Positions 16,973 through 25,977 of a stretch of 64,000 nt of DNA are shown in pieces. The stretch lies in the NCBI GenBank assembly GCA_963925735.1, contig CAWUUH010000001.1, forward strand, positions 7,418 to 71,417, given 5' to 3'. The translations under genes were made by a program, and so were the position numbers. The DNA is from UBA4582 sp013204195. Its GTDB lineage: Bacteria > Pseudomonadota > Gammaproteobacteria > Pseudomonadales > Azotimanducaceae. The notes under the pieces were generated by a model. That model searched no databases. It saw only the letters and a program-made list of their open reading frames with translations, and was not told the DNA's origin. The number at the start of each line of letters is the position of its first letter. Positions within the stretch are counted from its first letter, which is position 1.

Positions 16973-18127
16973 ATGTCTGGTTTTACTGACCCATTGGTTT
17001 TGCTCGGTATCTTGGCGCTGCTAGTGGTTATTTCGGAGTGGCTAGTGGCGCATACCGCGCTACGGCATTTGGGTACCGCGTTATTGGTGATTGTTCTGGC
17101 GGCCTTGATAGCCAATTTGGGGATTATTCCCGCCGCCTCTTCCGCCCCGCCACTGTACGATGGCATTTTTGCATTTCTGGCGCCTGTGGCGATATTTTTT
17201 CTGCTGCTTGAGGTTAACCTGCGAGACCTTAAGCGTGCCGGGCTACCGATGGTCTTTACCTTCTGTCTAGGGGCTCTTGGTACCATCGTCGGCGTCTTGG
17301 TCGCCAGCCTGGTCGTTGGTAGTGAAGGCGCCTTTGGCGATCTCTATTACGCGATCAATGGTATGTTCACCGGTACCTTTATCGGTGGCAGCCTCAACTT
17401 TAATGCCATTGCGCTAAATTATGATGTGACCAAATCGGGTGAAATCTACGCTGGGGCCGTGGTGGTCGACAATATTTATACTATGGTCTGGATGCTCGTG
17501 ACCCTGGCGCTACCAAGAATATTTATGGCCGCAAAGCAGTTGGTGGGTAACGATGCTGTAGTTGATCTGCTCCATGTGCCCGATACAGATGAGGCTACCG
17601 TGGCTCCCTGGGATCTCGCGGTATTGATGGCGCTCGGTTGTGTAGCCTTGGCGTTCGCTAATTTTTCGACGAATTGGTTGCTTGTTCAGGGGATCAATCT
17701 GCCGATGATTATTATCCTGTCGACTGTTGCCTTGGTCTTGGCACAGTTTCCTGCCATCGGCGCCCTGCGTGGCAGTCGAACGATTGGCTTGTTCGGCGTT
17801 TACCTGTTTCTCGCTGTAATCGGTGCCTATGCCGAGTTCTCGGCGCTGGCAAATATTGGCAATCTTGCTTACTCGTTAGTATTGTTCGTGGGCATCATAC
17901 TTACCGTACACGGTGTGATCATCTTTGGCGTGGGCCGTCTCTTCCGGCAAGATTGGGAGTTGCTGGCGATCGTGTCGCAGGCCAATATTGGCGGGCAAAC
18001 AACAGCCATCGCCTTGTGTCGGACTTTCAACCGACCTGAGTTGTTTTTACCGGCGATTCTTATCGGCAGCTTGGGCAATGGCGTAGGTACCTATGTCGGT
18101 TTCCTAGTCGCAGAGTTCAGCCGTTGA
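16973..18127 (+). CDS. DUF819 family integral membrane protein
   Basis: The ATG at 16973 gives 384 residues rich in hydrophobic helices (about 10-11 membrane segments). The conserved pattern LAPVAIFFLLLEVNLRDLKRAG and the GTFIGGSLNFNAIA and VVVDNIYTMVWM segments match the DUF819/YjcL family, which resembles sodium-coupled transporters with an internal repeat. Substrate is unknown. A TTG at 16928 could add 15 residues but lacks membrane-protein character. It is divergent from the alpha/beta hydrolase gene. Confidence 0.83.
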   Translation: MSGFTDPLVLLGILALLVVISEWLVAHTALRHLGTALLVIVLAALIANLGIIPAASSAPPLYDGIFAFLAPVAIFFLLLEVNLRDLKRAGLPMVFTFCLGALGTIVGVLVASLVVGSEGAFGDLYYAINGMFTGTFIGGSLNFNAIALNYDVTKSGEIYAGAVVVDNIYTMVWMLVTLALPRIFMAAKQLVGNDAVVDLLHVPDTDEATVAPWDLAVLMALGCVALAFANFSTNWLLVQGINLPMIIILSTVALVLAQFPAIGALRGSRTIGLFGVYLFLAVIGAYAEFSALANIGNLAYSLVLFVGIILTVHGVIIFGVGRLFRQDWELLAIVSQANIGGQTTAIALCRTFNRPELFLPAILIGSLGNGVGTYVGFLVAEFSR

Positions 18128-18202
18128 GGCGCAGTTAGCGGGAGGGTGGGTCAAAAATCGGGCCAAGAGAAGCGTCTGTAGCGCTGCCATGACCCAGTAA
18201 TG

Positions 18203-18757
18203 TTAGATTGCCAGATCGAACACGTAGATGTCGGAACCATCTCGCCTGAGTTTAGTTGAGTTCGTAAGACGTGCATCTCTGGCGCGTGAATTATCCGCCT
18301 TACGGACTATCAGAATGGCGGTCGTATTGGGTTCCTGGTCAACGGATGTGGGTAGATGCAGGCGTCGTTCAGGGGTGATAGCATCGAGTTTGCCGTCGTA
18401 AAACACAACGTAAGCCATGGATGAGGGCTGAATGCGACTGCCTGTTGTGAAAGATGGGTGGCTAGCCATGGCCGCGATACCCAGTGCCAGGGCTGCCAGC
18501 CGCCCGTCGGGAAAGGATCGGTTCTCAATGATGTCATTGAATATCATATTGCTGCCCCGGACCTTACCTTTGACTTCGTAGTAAGCCATGTAGGGGGTCT
18601 CGAGCACTGCCTTGGCCTCTTGATCCCCTAGCAGGCTGTCGATCAATTTGTTGGGTACCTCGTCGTTGCCTTCCAGGGTATTGGGCTCGAAGCTGGCGTT
18701 GGCGAAAGACACGCTGGAATATATCAGAAACGCAAAGACCGCTATTGATCGCTTCAT
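18203..18757 (-). CDS. Secreted protein of unknown function
   Basis: The ATG at 18757 gives 184 residues with a Sec-type signal peptide (KRSIAVFAFLIYSSVSFANA); a GTG four codons upstream is also possible. The mature part has no motif I recognise. It includes a lysine/arginine-rich C-terminal stretch and ends in strands (SDIYVFDLAI). A periplasmic location is likely. It converges with the DUF819 gene and is otherwise isolated. Confidence 0.65.
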   Translation of the reverse strand: MKRSIAVFAFLIYSSVSFANASFEPNTLEGNDEVPNKLIDSLLGDQEAKAVLETPYMAYYEVKGKVRGSNMIFNDIIENRSFPDGRLAALALGIAAMASHPSFTTGSRIQPSSMAYVVFYDGKLDAITPERRLHLPTSVDQEPNTTAILIVRKADNSRARDARLTNSTKLRRDGSDIYVFDLAI

Positions 18758-19053
18758 GTTATGGCTCACTGTTCGTTGGTGAATTATGTGTGGACGACTG
18801 TTCCTACCAACCTGTACCGCGTGACCTCAGCGCAGAAACAGCGTCTTAGTCCACAGTGGCGAGATAACCTGCGTGGCGCTTATTCTGGCCCAATGGGCCG
18901 TTCGATACAGGTATTTCCGATGAGTCGAGCGTTCGCGTAGTTAAGATGCGAAGGGTCGCAAACTCTGACCGTAAAAACTTAATTGGATACTATTCCGCAA
19001 CGAACTGCCTGGGGTCGCGGGGGTGTGGTTTCCTACAAGCGGTTCGTCAAATA

Positions 19054-19965
19054 CTAGCCGCGAATGGCTTTGATCGTGCTTTGGGCCCATTCTTCGCTGA
19101 GATCCCATAGCCGCGTCGCTACCGTCTCATCAGCGGCTTGCGCTGACATGGTTGCTGGTTGGCAATGGGAGAAGTATAGACCGGCGATCTTCTTGGGATT
19201 GCTCTCAACCGCACAATACACGGTGGTCGCCGCACCTTGGTTGGCATTTTTGGTCAAGGGGCTGATGAGCTTCATCAGGGTTCGCATGAAAGCAGAGCCA
19301 CGGCCGATGTCTGTCGTCACAAGCGTGCCAGGATGCAATGAACAGGCGCTCAAACCTTGTTTGGCATAACGTCGCTGCAGCTCGTTTGCCATCAGTACAT
19401 TGGCCAGCTTGGCCTGGCCGTAGGCTGTCCAAGTACGAAATGTCTCTCGCGTCAATGGAAACCGGTTGAAGTCGAGTGTCTTCGGCGCCCGATGGGACTC
19501 GCTTGAGACCATGACAACTCGAGATTCCAGCGCGTTAAGTAGGCGCGGCATCAGCAGTTTGGTCAGCAGGAAGTGCCCAAAGTGACAGACGCCTACCGTC
19601 TGCTCCAGACCTTCGCGAGTTGGCTGGAAGTCAGTGCTGATAAGGCCAGCATTGCAGATCAAGATGTCGATTTTCTCAGCGTCGAGCTTTTCTGAAAACG
19701 CGATGATACTGCTCGCGCTGGCCAGATCCAGCGGCAGAAATTCAACCTGGCAATTCGGGTGTAACTGCCGCGTTTTCAGCACCGCGGCTTGGCCTGTGGT
19801 CGCCGACCGACAGGCGAAAATCACATAGGCCCCGGCTGCTGCCAGAGATCTGGCGGTCTCAAAGCCGATGCCTGTGTTGGCGCCTGTCACGATCGCGAGT
19901 TTGTCCGATAAGTCTAGACTGGCGACGATCTGGTCGGCAGAGGTATTGGCGTTAAGTACGGGCAT
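19054..19965 (-). CDS. Short-chain dehydrogenase (retinol dehydrogenase-like)
   Basis: The ATG at 19965 gives 303 residues; the longer frame to 20034 adds sequence without family resemblance. It has the classical nucleotide loop TGANTGIG (27-34), ICNAG, a serine in VVMVSSES and the catalytic YGQAK (YxxxK). Overall layout, with TARSLAAAGAYVIFACRS, resembles the retinol dehydrogenase/WW-domain oxidoreductase branch. It would oxidise or reduce an alcohol/ketone using NADP(H). The DadA-like gene lies divergently upstream across about 300 bases. Confidence 0.88.
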   Translation of the reverse strand: MPVLNANTSADQIVASLDLSDKLAIVTGANTGIGFETARSLAAAGAYVIFACRSATTGQAAVLKTRQLHPNCQVEFLPLDLASASSIIAFSEKLDAEKIDILICNAGLISTDFQPTREGLEQTVGVCHFGHFLLTKLLMPRLLNALESRVVMVSSESHRAPKTLDFNRFPLTRETFRTWTAYGQAKLANVLMANELQRRYAKQGLSACSLHPGTLVTTDIGRGSAFMRTLMKLISPLTKNANQGAATTVYCAVESNPKKIAGLYFSHCQPATMSAQAADETVATRLWDLSEEWAQSTIKAIRG

Positions 19966-20066
19966 TCTGTTCTCTGAGTCACGCAAAGGCGCCAGCTTAA
20001 TAGTTACTGGGGCGCAATTGCAACGTTGGCTCATTGGCGAAGAGCGCCCGAGGGCGGCTGACGCAC

Positions 20067-20095
20067 TGGTTGATCAGCAACGGTGGGTTTATAAT
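20067..20095 (+). promoter_or_regulatory. Candidate sigma70 promoter
   Basis: A consensus -10 box TATAAT lies at 20090-20095. The best-spaced -35 is CTGGTT (20067-20072, 17-base spacer); TTGATC (20070-20075) is closer to consensus but only 14 bases away. It stands upstream of the small ORF at 20122 and the oxidoreductase gene. Confidence 0.45.
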
Positions 20096-20121
20096 CTCTG
20101 CTTAGCAGTGAGGGAATGTAC

Positions 20122-20268
20122 ATGGCGACTCTTTCAAAAGGCAGCTCTATCGCCGTGACAAGTACGGCAGGATTTATCGGTGGTTGGGTGGCTCACCTTT
20201 TGCCTCATCAGCGTTACCTGGCAAAAACCTGGGTTGCGGGCAGGATTTTACGTGGAGTGGGCCAATGA
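20122..20268 (+). CDS. Possible 48-residue small protein or leader, ATGA-coupled to the next gene
   Basis: The ORF starts at ATG 20122, 6 bases after AGGGA (20111-20115), and ends with TGA at 20266-20268. The stop overlaps the ATG (20265) of the oxidoreductase gene in an ATGA arrangement, suggesting translational coupling. The product starts MATLSKGSSIAVTSTAGFIG, has a modestly hydrophobic middle and a basic C-terminus. I recognise no family. It sits behind a consensus -10 box. It could equally be a chance frame in the 5' leader. Confidence 0.4.
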   Translation: MATLSKGSSIAVTSTAGFIGGWVAHLLPHQRYLAKTWVAGRILRGVGQ

Positions 20269-21545
20269 ATGCCAGAGTCGTCACATCAGCGAGCACCAAA
20301 GACGCTGACGTTTTAGTGATTGGTGCCGGTGTCATGGGTATGACCATTGCCCAGCGATTGCTCGAAGCCGGTCGCTCCGTTTTATTAGTGGACCCGTCTG
20401 AGCCGGGCAGTGGTGCTTCTTACGGCAATGCGGGCACCATTGCAGACTATGCGATTATGCCCGTGGGTTCTCCTGCGGTGCTGCGCAATTTACCCGCATT
20501 GTTGTTTGATAAAAATAGCCCGCTGTCGATTCGTAGGGCGGCACTGTTTACGCTGGCCCCCTGGTTGGTTAGGTTCTTTTTTCAGTCGTTTCCGGGCGCA
20601 ACTCAAGCGAATGTTCAGGCTTTGGCGAATATTCTGGCTGATGCGGCTCCTCGTTGGCGGGCGTTGGCGGAGCAGATTGGTGTCCAGTCGTTGGTCCGAG
20701 CCCGTGGTTGCTTCTATCTTTATGAAGATCTGGCGAGCTTCGATCGGGGCAAGCAAGATATTGCCTTTCGCCGGTCGATGGGTATTAACGGTGAGATGCT
20801 GAGCCCCCAGGAATTGGGTCAATTAGAACCGAAGCTGCCAGAAATCGGTGGTGGTGCTGCCTATTTTCCGGACGCTATATTCTTAAGTGATCCGGGTCAG
20901 GTGATGGCGCGACTGTCTCAGTTCATCCAGGCTGCCGGCGTTGAGTTCCATCAAGCGGCCGCTCTGCGCATTGAGCGGCAGTCAGGCGGCGTGCGGGTGG
21001 TGCTGGCAGACAAGTCGATCGTTCGCGCTCGACAGGTTGTGATTGCGGCCGGGGCCCATTCCCGTGACTTGGCAAAACAGGCGGGGGATCGCATACCCCT
21101 GGATACCGAGCGCGGCTATCATCTTGAATATGACCTTGCCGAACCCCTGTTACAGCGACCGGCGTGCGCCAATGCCCAGGGCTTTTATATGTGTCCCATG
21201 ACGGGCAGGTTGCGGGTGGCGGGTACGGTTGAACTGGGCGGCTTGAGTCCGACACCGTCACAGCACCGACTGGATACTTTGGAACGCGGGATTCAGCAGT
21301 ATTTTCCAAACTTGGGAAAACCCAGCCGAACCTGGCTGGGTTTTCGACCTTCCATTCCCGACAGTCGGCCCGTGATTTCAGCCTCTCGTTCAGGTAACGA
21401 TGTGGTCTATGCCTTCGGTCACGGCCATATTGGCCTGACCCTCGCGCCCGTTACGGCGGCGATGGTCACTGCGCTGATCACCGGTGATACCTCACCGGTC
21501 AGTCTTGAAGACTTCTCAGCCCAGCGATTCCGAGGACCTTTTTAA
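20265..21545 (+). CDS. FAD-dependent D-amino-acid dehydrogenase-like oxidoreductase (DAO family)
   Basis: The start at 20265 is supported by GGAG 8 bases upstream and gives 426 residues; the open frame to 20184 adds untypical sequence. The ADP-binding motif VIGAGVMGM (18-26) is followed by the FAD-contact GSGASYGNAG, and the C-terminus has the DAO-family GFRPSIPDSRPVIS and YAFGHGHIGLTLAP. This layout is that of DadA-type dehydrogenases, which oxidise D-amino acids or related amines to the imino/keto acid with electrons going to the respiratory chain. Substrate is not defined. Confidence 0.9.
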   Translation: MNARVVTSASTKDADVLVIGAGVMGMTIAQRLLEAGRSVLLVDPSEPGSGASYGNAGTIADYAIMPVGSPAVLRNLPALLFDKNSPLSIRRAALFTLAPWLVRFFFQSFPGATQANVQALANILADAAPRWRALAEQIGVQSLVRARGCFYLYEDLASFDRGKQDIAFRRSMGINGEMLSPQELGQLEPKLPEIGGGAAYFPDAIFLSDPGQVMARLSQFIQAAGVEFHQAAALRIERQSGGVRVVLADKSIVRARQVVIAAGAHSRDLAKQAGDRIPLDTERGYHLEYDLAEPLLQRPACANAQGFYMCPMTGRLRVAGTVELGGLSPTPSQHRLDTLERGIQQYFPNLGKPSRTWLGFRPSIPDSRPVISASRSGNDVVYAFGHGHIGLTLAPVTAAMVTALITGDTSPVSLEDFSAQRFRGPF

Positions 21546-21551
21546 GGTTGC

Positions 21552-23048
21552 CTAAGCAACCTTGGTCCTGGGTGCCGGATTATCAAAGTTGAGCACGCCG
21601 TCATCCAGGGGTGCGACGGGTAAGATATCCTTTTCCGCATAGTAATCCTGGCTGTTAATCCAAGGACCGACATCGCTTTGCCGTGGCAACCGTGGTCCGC
21701 CCCGTTGTATATAGCCAGGTGCAAAGTCATCGGTGTTGATGAAACCCTTGCCGTTCATGCCTTGATCTTCGGGTCGCAGGCGCGGCGTCACCTGACGCAC
21801 GCCCTGTTCATCCATGTGATTCAATACACGACAGATGTAGTGCGCGATCATATCTGAGCGCATGGTCCATGAAGTACGAATGTAGCCAAAAATCCAAGCC
21901 AGATTAGGAATGTCAGAGACCATGACGCCGCGGTAAGTCCAGCGTTCCGGTAGATCGACTTTTTTACCGTCGATATCAAAGGCGATGTTGCCCAAGCCGC
22001 AGAGTTCAATGCCTGTAGCACTGACAATAATGTCTGCCTCGATGATCTCGCCAGATTTTAGCAAAATACCATTTTCGACGAAGCGGTCAATATGATCGGT
22101 GACCATGGAGGCTTTGCCGGACTTGATGGCCTTGAATAGATCGCCGTCGGGTAACAGGCAAAGACGCTGCTTCCAGGGGTCATACTCGGGTGTGAAATGG
22201 GTTTTGACATCGTAGCCCTCGGGCAATTCAGCGGCAACCAGATCCACCAGTTCAGTTTTCGTGGCCGCAGGATCCGCCATCGACCGGGCAGTAATGTCCT
22301 CGCCAAATGCCAGCGCCTGGCGTTTTTTGATGCCGTGAATCCAATCCAGCGGCACATCCAGTGCGCGGAGTTCCTCAATCATGGGTTCCTCTACCGAGTT
22401 GTCCATAGAGACGTAATAACTGGGTGAACGTTGTAACTGTGTCACATGGGCCACCTTGTCGGCGACCGCCGGGACGATCGTCGCCGCTGTTGCGCCTGAG
22501 CCGATAACCACCATCCGCTTGCCGGTATAGTCGAGATCGTCTGGCCACTGTTGCGGGTGAACGATGGTGCCCTTGAAGGTATCTTCGCCAGGAAAGTCAG
22601 GTTTATAACCGCCGGCATAGTCGTAGTAGCCTTGGCACATAAATAAGAAGTTGCCCGTAATCCTGACTTGGCTGTCGTCGCCACGGGTGGCGATGACCTG
22701 CCAGCAGGCATCTTCAGTAGACCAGGAGGCCGTGTTAACCCAGTGGTTGAAGCGAATGTTGGGGGTCAGGTCATTTTCCTCGACCACTTCGTTGAGGTAC
22801 CGAAGAATTTCATCTGCGGTGGCGATGGGTTGTCCATGCCAAGGTTTGAAATCGTAACCAAAGGTATACAGATCACTGTCAGAACGGATGCCAGGATAGC
22901 GAAATAGATCCCAGGTCCCGCCGATCGCGGCGCGGCCTTCTAAAATCACGTAATCTTTGCCCGGGCATTCTCTTTGCAGATGGCAAGCAGCGCCAATGCC
23001 AGAGATGCCGGCGCCAACGATAATGACGTCATGGTGTTCAGTTTGCAT
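21552..23048 (-). CDS. Flavin-containing / Baeyer-Villiger-type monooxygenase
   Basis: The 498-residue protein has an FAD Rossmann motif GAGISGIG (12-19), the GGTWDLFRYPGIRSDSD segment, the Baeyer-Villiger fingerprint F158-x-G-x3-H164-x3-W168-P, and a second NADPH-binding motif GSGATAAT (183-190). The combination matches EthA/AlmA-like monooxygenases that convert ketones to esters, or oxidise long-chain alkanes or thioamides. It uses NADPH and O2 in the cytosol. With the neighbouring serine hydrolase, ketone oxidation followed by ester cleavage is a reasonable inference. It converges with the DadA-like gene (6-base gap). Confidence 0.92.
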   Translation of the reverse strand: MQTEHHDVIIVGAGISGIGAACHLQRECPGKDYVILEGRAAIGGTWDLFRYPGIRSDSDLYTFGYDFKPWHGQPIATADEILRYLNEVVEENDLTPNIRFNHWVNTASWSTEDACWQVIATRGDDSQVRITGNFLFMCQGYYDYAGGYKPDFPGEDTFKGTIVHPQQWPDDLDYTGKRMVVIGSGATAATIVPAVADKVAHVTQLQRSPSYYVSMDNSVEEPMIEELRALDVPLDWIHGIKKRQALAFGEDITARSMADPAATKTELVDLVAAELPEGYDVKTHFTPEYDPWKQRLCLLPDGDLFKAIKSGKASMVTDHIDRFVENGILLKSGEIIEADIIVSATGIELCGLGNIAFDIDGKKVDLPERWTYRGVMVSDIPNLAWIFGYIRTSWTMRSDMIAHYICRVLNHMDEQGVRQVTPRLRPEDQGMNGKGFINTDDFAPGYIQRGGPRLPRQSDVGPWINSQDYYAEKDILPVAPLDDGVLNFDNPAPRTKVA

Positions 23049-23256
23049 GGCTATGCCTCTTTTTTGTGCAAATTATAAAGCCAGTGATGGTCGCCTCGAG
23101 TCAAGAATGCTGTGTATTTGAGGCGGCCATTGAGCCATTGAATAAAACACGTTCTGGGTTTCAGCGCAAGCGCTTGGCGCTAGGCCCGTATCTCAGCGAT
23201 GGGTGCCACCTGCAGCCAGAGTTTGGCGACTCGGGTTTGGCGAGAGAGGGCGGTCA

Positions 23257-24531
23257 TTAACCCGCAATTTGATATGCCAGTGCCTTGAATTCATGACTGA
23301 AAGGATGCCAGAAACCGGGCATTCGCTGAGTTGAACACATTCCGGTGATGCCCGCTGTGGGCGCCATCCAAGAATGGGTGCCAGCCATGCCACCCCAGTG
23401 ATATTCGTCTTGAGCGCCGGCCGGATCATGGCTTTGGAGCGTGTTCCGTAAAGCAAAGCCGAGTCCAAATACCGTGCCTGGCATGGCCCACATGGGAAAT
23501 GCCACGCCAACACCTTCGGCCAGTTGGTTGGTGCGCATGAGCTTCAGAGTTTCCGGCTTCAGTATTCGTGCACCTTGCCACTCACCCTCATTGACGATCA
23601 TGCGAATGAAGGTCATATAGTCACTCATGGTGGAGACCAGGCCACCGCCGCCCATCAGCAACGCCCGTTGGCTGTTGTATTGGCCGGTTCGCGGGTCATC
23701 GACCTTAGTCATGCCAGGCTTTGTCGGGTCGAACGGGTCCTTGGGTGCATACATGGTAATAAATCGATCAGCCTTTTCTGGTGGAACCCAAAAGTCCGTG
23801 TCCACCATAGCGAGGGGCGTGAAGATGCGTTGCGCGAGAAAGTGGTCGAAGCGCTGGCCGCTCAGTACCTCAACCAGTCGCGCGCAGACGTCGGTGGCGA
23901 CGGAATAGCGCCAGCTTGTGCCGGGGTGATAGGCCAGTGGCAATTGGCTGACACGGTGGCAAAACTCTTCGAGATCGATACTGAAATCCCCGAGGACGTT
24001 CAAGCCGCCACTGCCGTAAGCTCGGTCGACAACTGAGTCTGGTTCGATGAAACCGTAACTGAAGCCGGCACTGTGGCTCAGAATATGTTTAATCAGAATA
24101 GGGCTGGCTGCGGCCTCTACATCGTCTGCTGAAGTGGCGTCAGCCAGCAATACCCGTGGATTAGCAAATTCCGGCATATATTTTGCCAGCTCATCATCAA
24201 GGCTAAATTTGCCGTCTTCATACAGCATCATCAAGGCGACAGAGGTGACGAGCTTGGTATTCGAGTACATGCGATAGATGGCGTCGTGGGTCAGTGGTGC
24301 CCCGGTTTCCTTATCCATGACGCCAAAGGTTGTGTAATCCAAAATGTCGGTGCCGCGCATGACAATAGTGCTGGCGCAGGCCAGTAGATCCTTGTCGATA
24401 TAGGCTTGCATGCTGGCATGTAAGGGAGAGAAGTCCAGGTCGTGATCCTTCGTCGTCAAAATAGTCGAGGTTGGGGTGTTGATAGCAAGTTCTCCAGTGA
24501 AGTGTTGGGTCAGCAGCGGGCAATAGACCAC
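23257..24531 (-). CDS. Serine hydrolase, beta-lactamase/esterase (class C-like) family
   Basis: The 424-residue protein has the SxxK motif S90-N-T-K93 in IYRMYSNTKLVTSVAL, an IDDxL-like SLDDELAKYMPEF, and the tyrosine motif region WRYSVATDV, the pattern of EstB-type esterases and class C beta-lactamase relatives. The start codon is uncertain (GTG at 24531 with no clear ribosome site); homology begins near DFSPLHASMQAYID. No signal peptide is obvious, so it is probably an intracellular esterase. It lies between the monooxygenase and pilin genes on the same strand. Confidence 0.85.
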   Translation of the reverse strand: MVYCPLLTQHFTGELAINTPTSTILTTKDHDLDFSPLHASMQAYIDKDLLACASTIVMRGTDILDYTTFGVMDKETGAPLTHDAIYRMYSNTKLVTSVALMMLYEDGKFSLDDELAKYMPEFANPRVLLADATSADDVEAAASPILIKHILSHSAGFSYGFIEPDSVVDRAYGSGGLNVLGDFSIDLEEFCHRVSQLPLAYHPGTSWRYSVATDVCARLVEVLSGQRFDHFLAQRIFTPLAMVDTDFWVPPEKADRFITMYAPKDPFDPTKPGMTKVDDPRTGQYNSQRALLMGGGGLVSTMSDYMTFIRMIVNEGEWQGARILKPETLKLMRTNQLAEGVGVAFPMWAMPGTVFGLGFALRNTLQSHDPAGAQDEYHWGGMAGTHSWMAPTAGITGMCSTQRMPGFWHPFSHEFKALAYQIAG

Positions 24532-24585
24532 GATTTTTGTCTATGGTCAAAACATCCCGAGTTTCGCGCCGGTCTGATAGACCTC

Positions 24586-25023
24586 TTAGTTGTTGGCGTC
24601 GGCGAAAACTGTGGTGGATTCAGGCTGGCTAAAGTCAGCGTACGCTGGCCGGGTGAGGGTGATGCTGCTGGCGGTCAATTGGATGCCAATCGCTCCGGCA
24701 ATATTGCCGGTGGTGCCGCTGATATAGGCCGGGCCTCCGCCGGGGGCCCGCGCGGCGGTGCCACCAAAGATGGCGACCCACTCATTGAGGTTAGTGGGTA
24801 AGTTGGTGTTGCTGACTCCGAGTGCTTGTTTGACTTGCGCGTCCACGTAGGTCGATTTGGCCACTCGAACGGCCGCTGTATAGTTGGTGTTGACCCGGGC
24901 CATATTGGCGGTTGAGATATATTGCTGGTAGGCCGGCAGAGCGACGGCGGCCAGAATGCCAATAATAGCGATGACTATCATCAGTTCGATTAGGGTAAAA
25001 CCTTGCTGCGATGTGTGACGCAT
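24586..25023 (-). CDS. pilA: Type IV major pilin-like protein
   Basis: The ATG at 25023 gives 145 residues with a short basic leader ending in Gly8 and the prepilin site G|FTLIELM; Phe is +1 and Glu13 the conserved +5. The hydrophobic assembly helix follows (VIAIIGILAAVALPAYQQY). The C-terminal part is Gly/Ala/Thr-rich and lacks the usual disulfide cysteine pair near the end, so a minor pilin or pseudopilin is possible. It would be processed by PilD and assembled in the inner membrane. Other pilus genes are not in the window. Confidence 0.85.
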   Translation of the reverse strand: MRHTSQQGFTLIELMIVIAIIGILAAVALPAYQQYISTANMARVNTNYTAAVRVAKSTYVDAQVKQALGVSNTNLPTNLNEWVAIFGGTAARAPGGGPAYISGTTGNIAGAIGIQLTASSITLTRPAYADFSQPESTTVFADANN

Positions 25024-25440
25024 AGCGGTATTTCTCAAGGAGTTTGGGTTCTTGTCGAGATGAGATCGGCAAAGATGATGCCCAGATGAATCTGGCGTAT
25101 CTATTTCATCGACCCCATTCCTCGCGACCATCTCATCAACATTAGTTTATGCCTGCTATTTCACAGTGGCCAGTTCTGAATGTCAGTTGTTCGGTTCAAC
25201 AACTTAAATAAAGTCGCAAAATTCATACCATTGCAGGGATGCTGCTGCTCATGGGGTTACTGGCACGGTTTTTAGGGCCGACGGCTTAGCCGGGCATCAA
25301 CCGGATGTTCACCCAGCGGCAGGTGAGGTTCAGTTAACGTCAGGAAGCGCCGTTACGGGTCAGCTGTTAGCGGCGCTGGCATAAGCTGCTGACGGCGTAA
25401 GATCAAATCAATCCCGGTTAGTCGAGCTACCGCTAGCGTG
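25024..25440. other. Intergenic region upstream of the pilin gene
   Basis: About 417 bases without a convincing gene on either strand. It should hold the pilin promoter, but no sigma54 (TGGCAC-N5-TTGC) or clear sigma70 site was found. Confidence 0.45.
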
Positions 25441-25788
25441 TTATTGGCGGTCGACCATCAGCTCCAGATAATGCCATTTTTCACTCAGCCTCTGCCAGTA
25501 GTAGAAGCGCGCAGAGTCGGTTTCAATGACATCGTCGTCTTCCACATGCACCACATGGCCCTCGGCTAACAGCCAAGCGTATTGCTCTACTGCGTAGGAT
25601 ATTTCCTCGATGATGGCGTAATTGAAGTTGATATCAAAGATGTCATAGCGCGTATCCACTGCGCGTTCCTGGGGATTGTGATTAAGCAGTTGCTTAATGG
25701 CCTGGCTTGCGCTGCCGGGAGATTCGACGCGGGCGAGGGAGTCCTGCAGTTCGCGACGGGTCATCAAGTTGAGACTTATGGTTTCCAT
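25441..25788 (-). CDS. Small hypothetical protein
   Basis: The ATG at 25788 gives 115 residues starting METISLNLMTRRELQDSL; the longer frame to 25926 adds low-complexity sequence. The product is acidic and soluble, rich in aromatic residues (FDINFNYAIIEEISYAVEQYAWLL), with an acidic HVEDDDVIETDS patch. I do not recognise a family. It is isolated: the substrate-binding protein gene starts a separate minus-strand unit upstream. Confidence 0.55.
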   Translation of the reverse strand: METISLNLMTRRELQDSLARVESPGSASQAIKQLLNHNPQERAVDTRYDIFDINFNYAIIEEISYAVEQYAWLLAEGHVVHVEDDDVIETDSARFYYWQRLSEKWHYLELMVDRQ

Positions 25789-25977
25789 GGTTTGCGGTAT
25801 CCAATAAATAAGTGGTGTGATGGATCTCGCTAAGCCATCACTCATTGATTTTGACGGTGCTGTTAATGGCTTGGTAAAAACGGGCAAGAGCGAAGAGTAA
25901 AGGCAGTCAATCAAGCAGTCAATCAAACAGTCAATGGTGCAGCGTTGCTCAACATAGTGGGGTAGATCTGCGATTCG

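Noticed and set aside
25024..25440. Sigma54 promoter for the pilin gene
   Set aside because: TGGCAC occurs (near 25259) but on the wrong strand and without TTGC at the right spacing.
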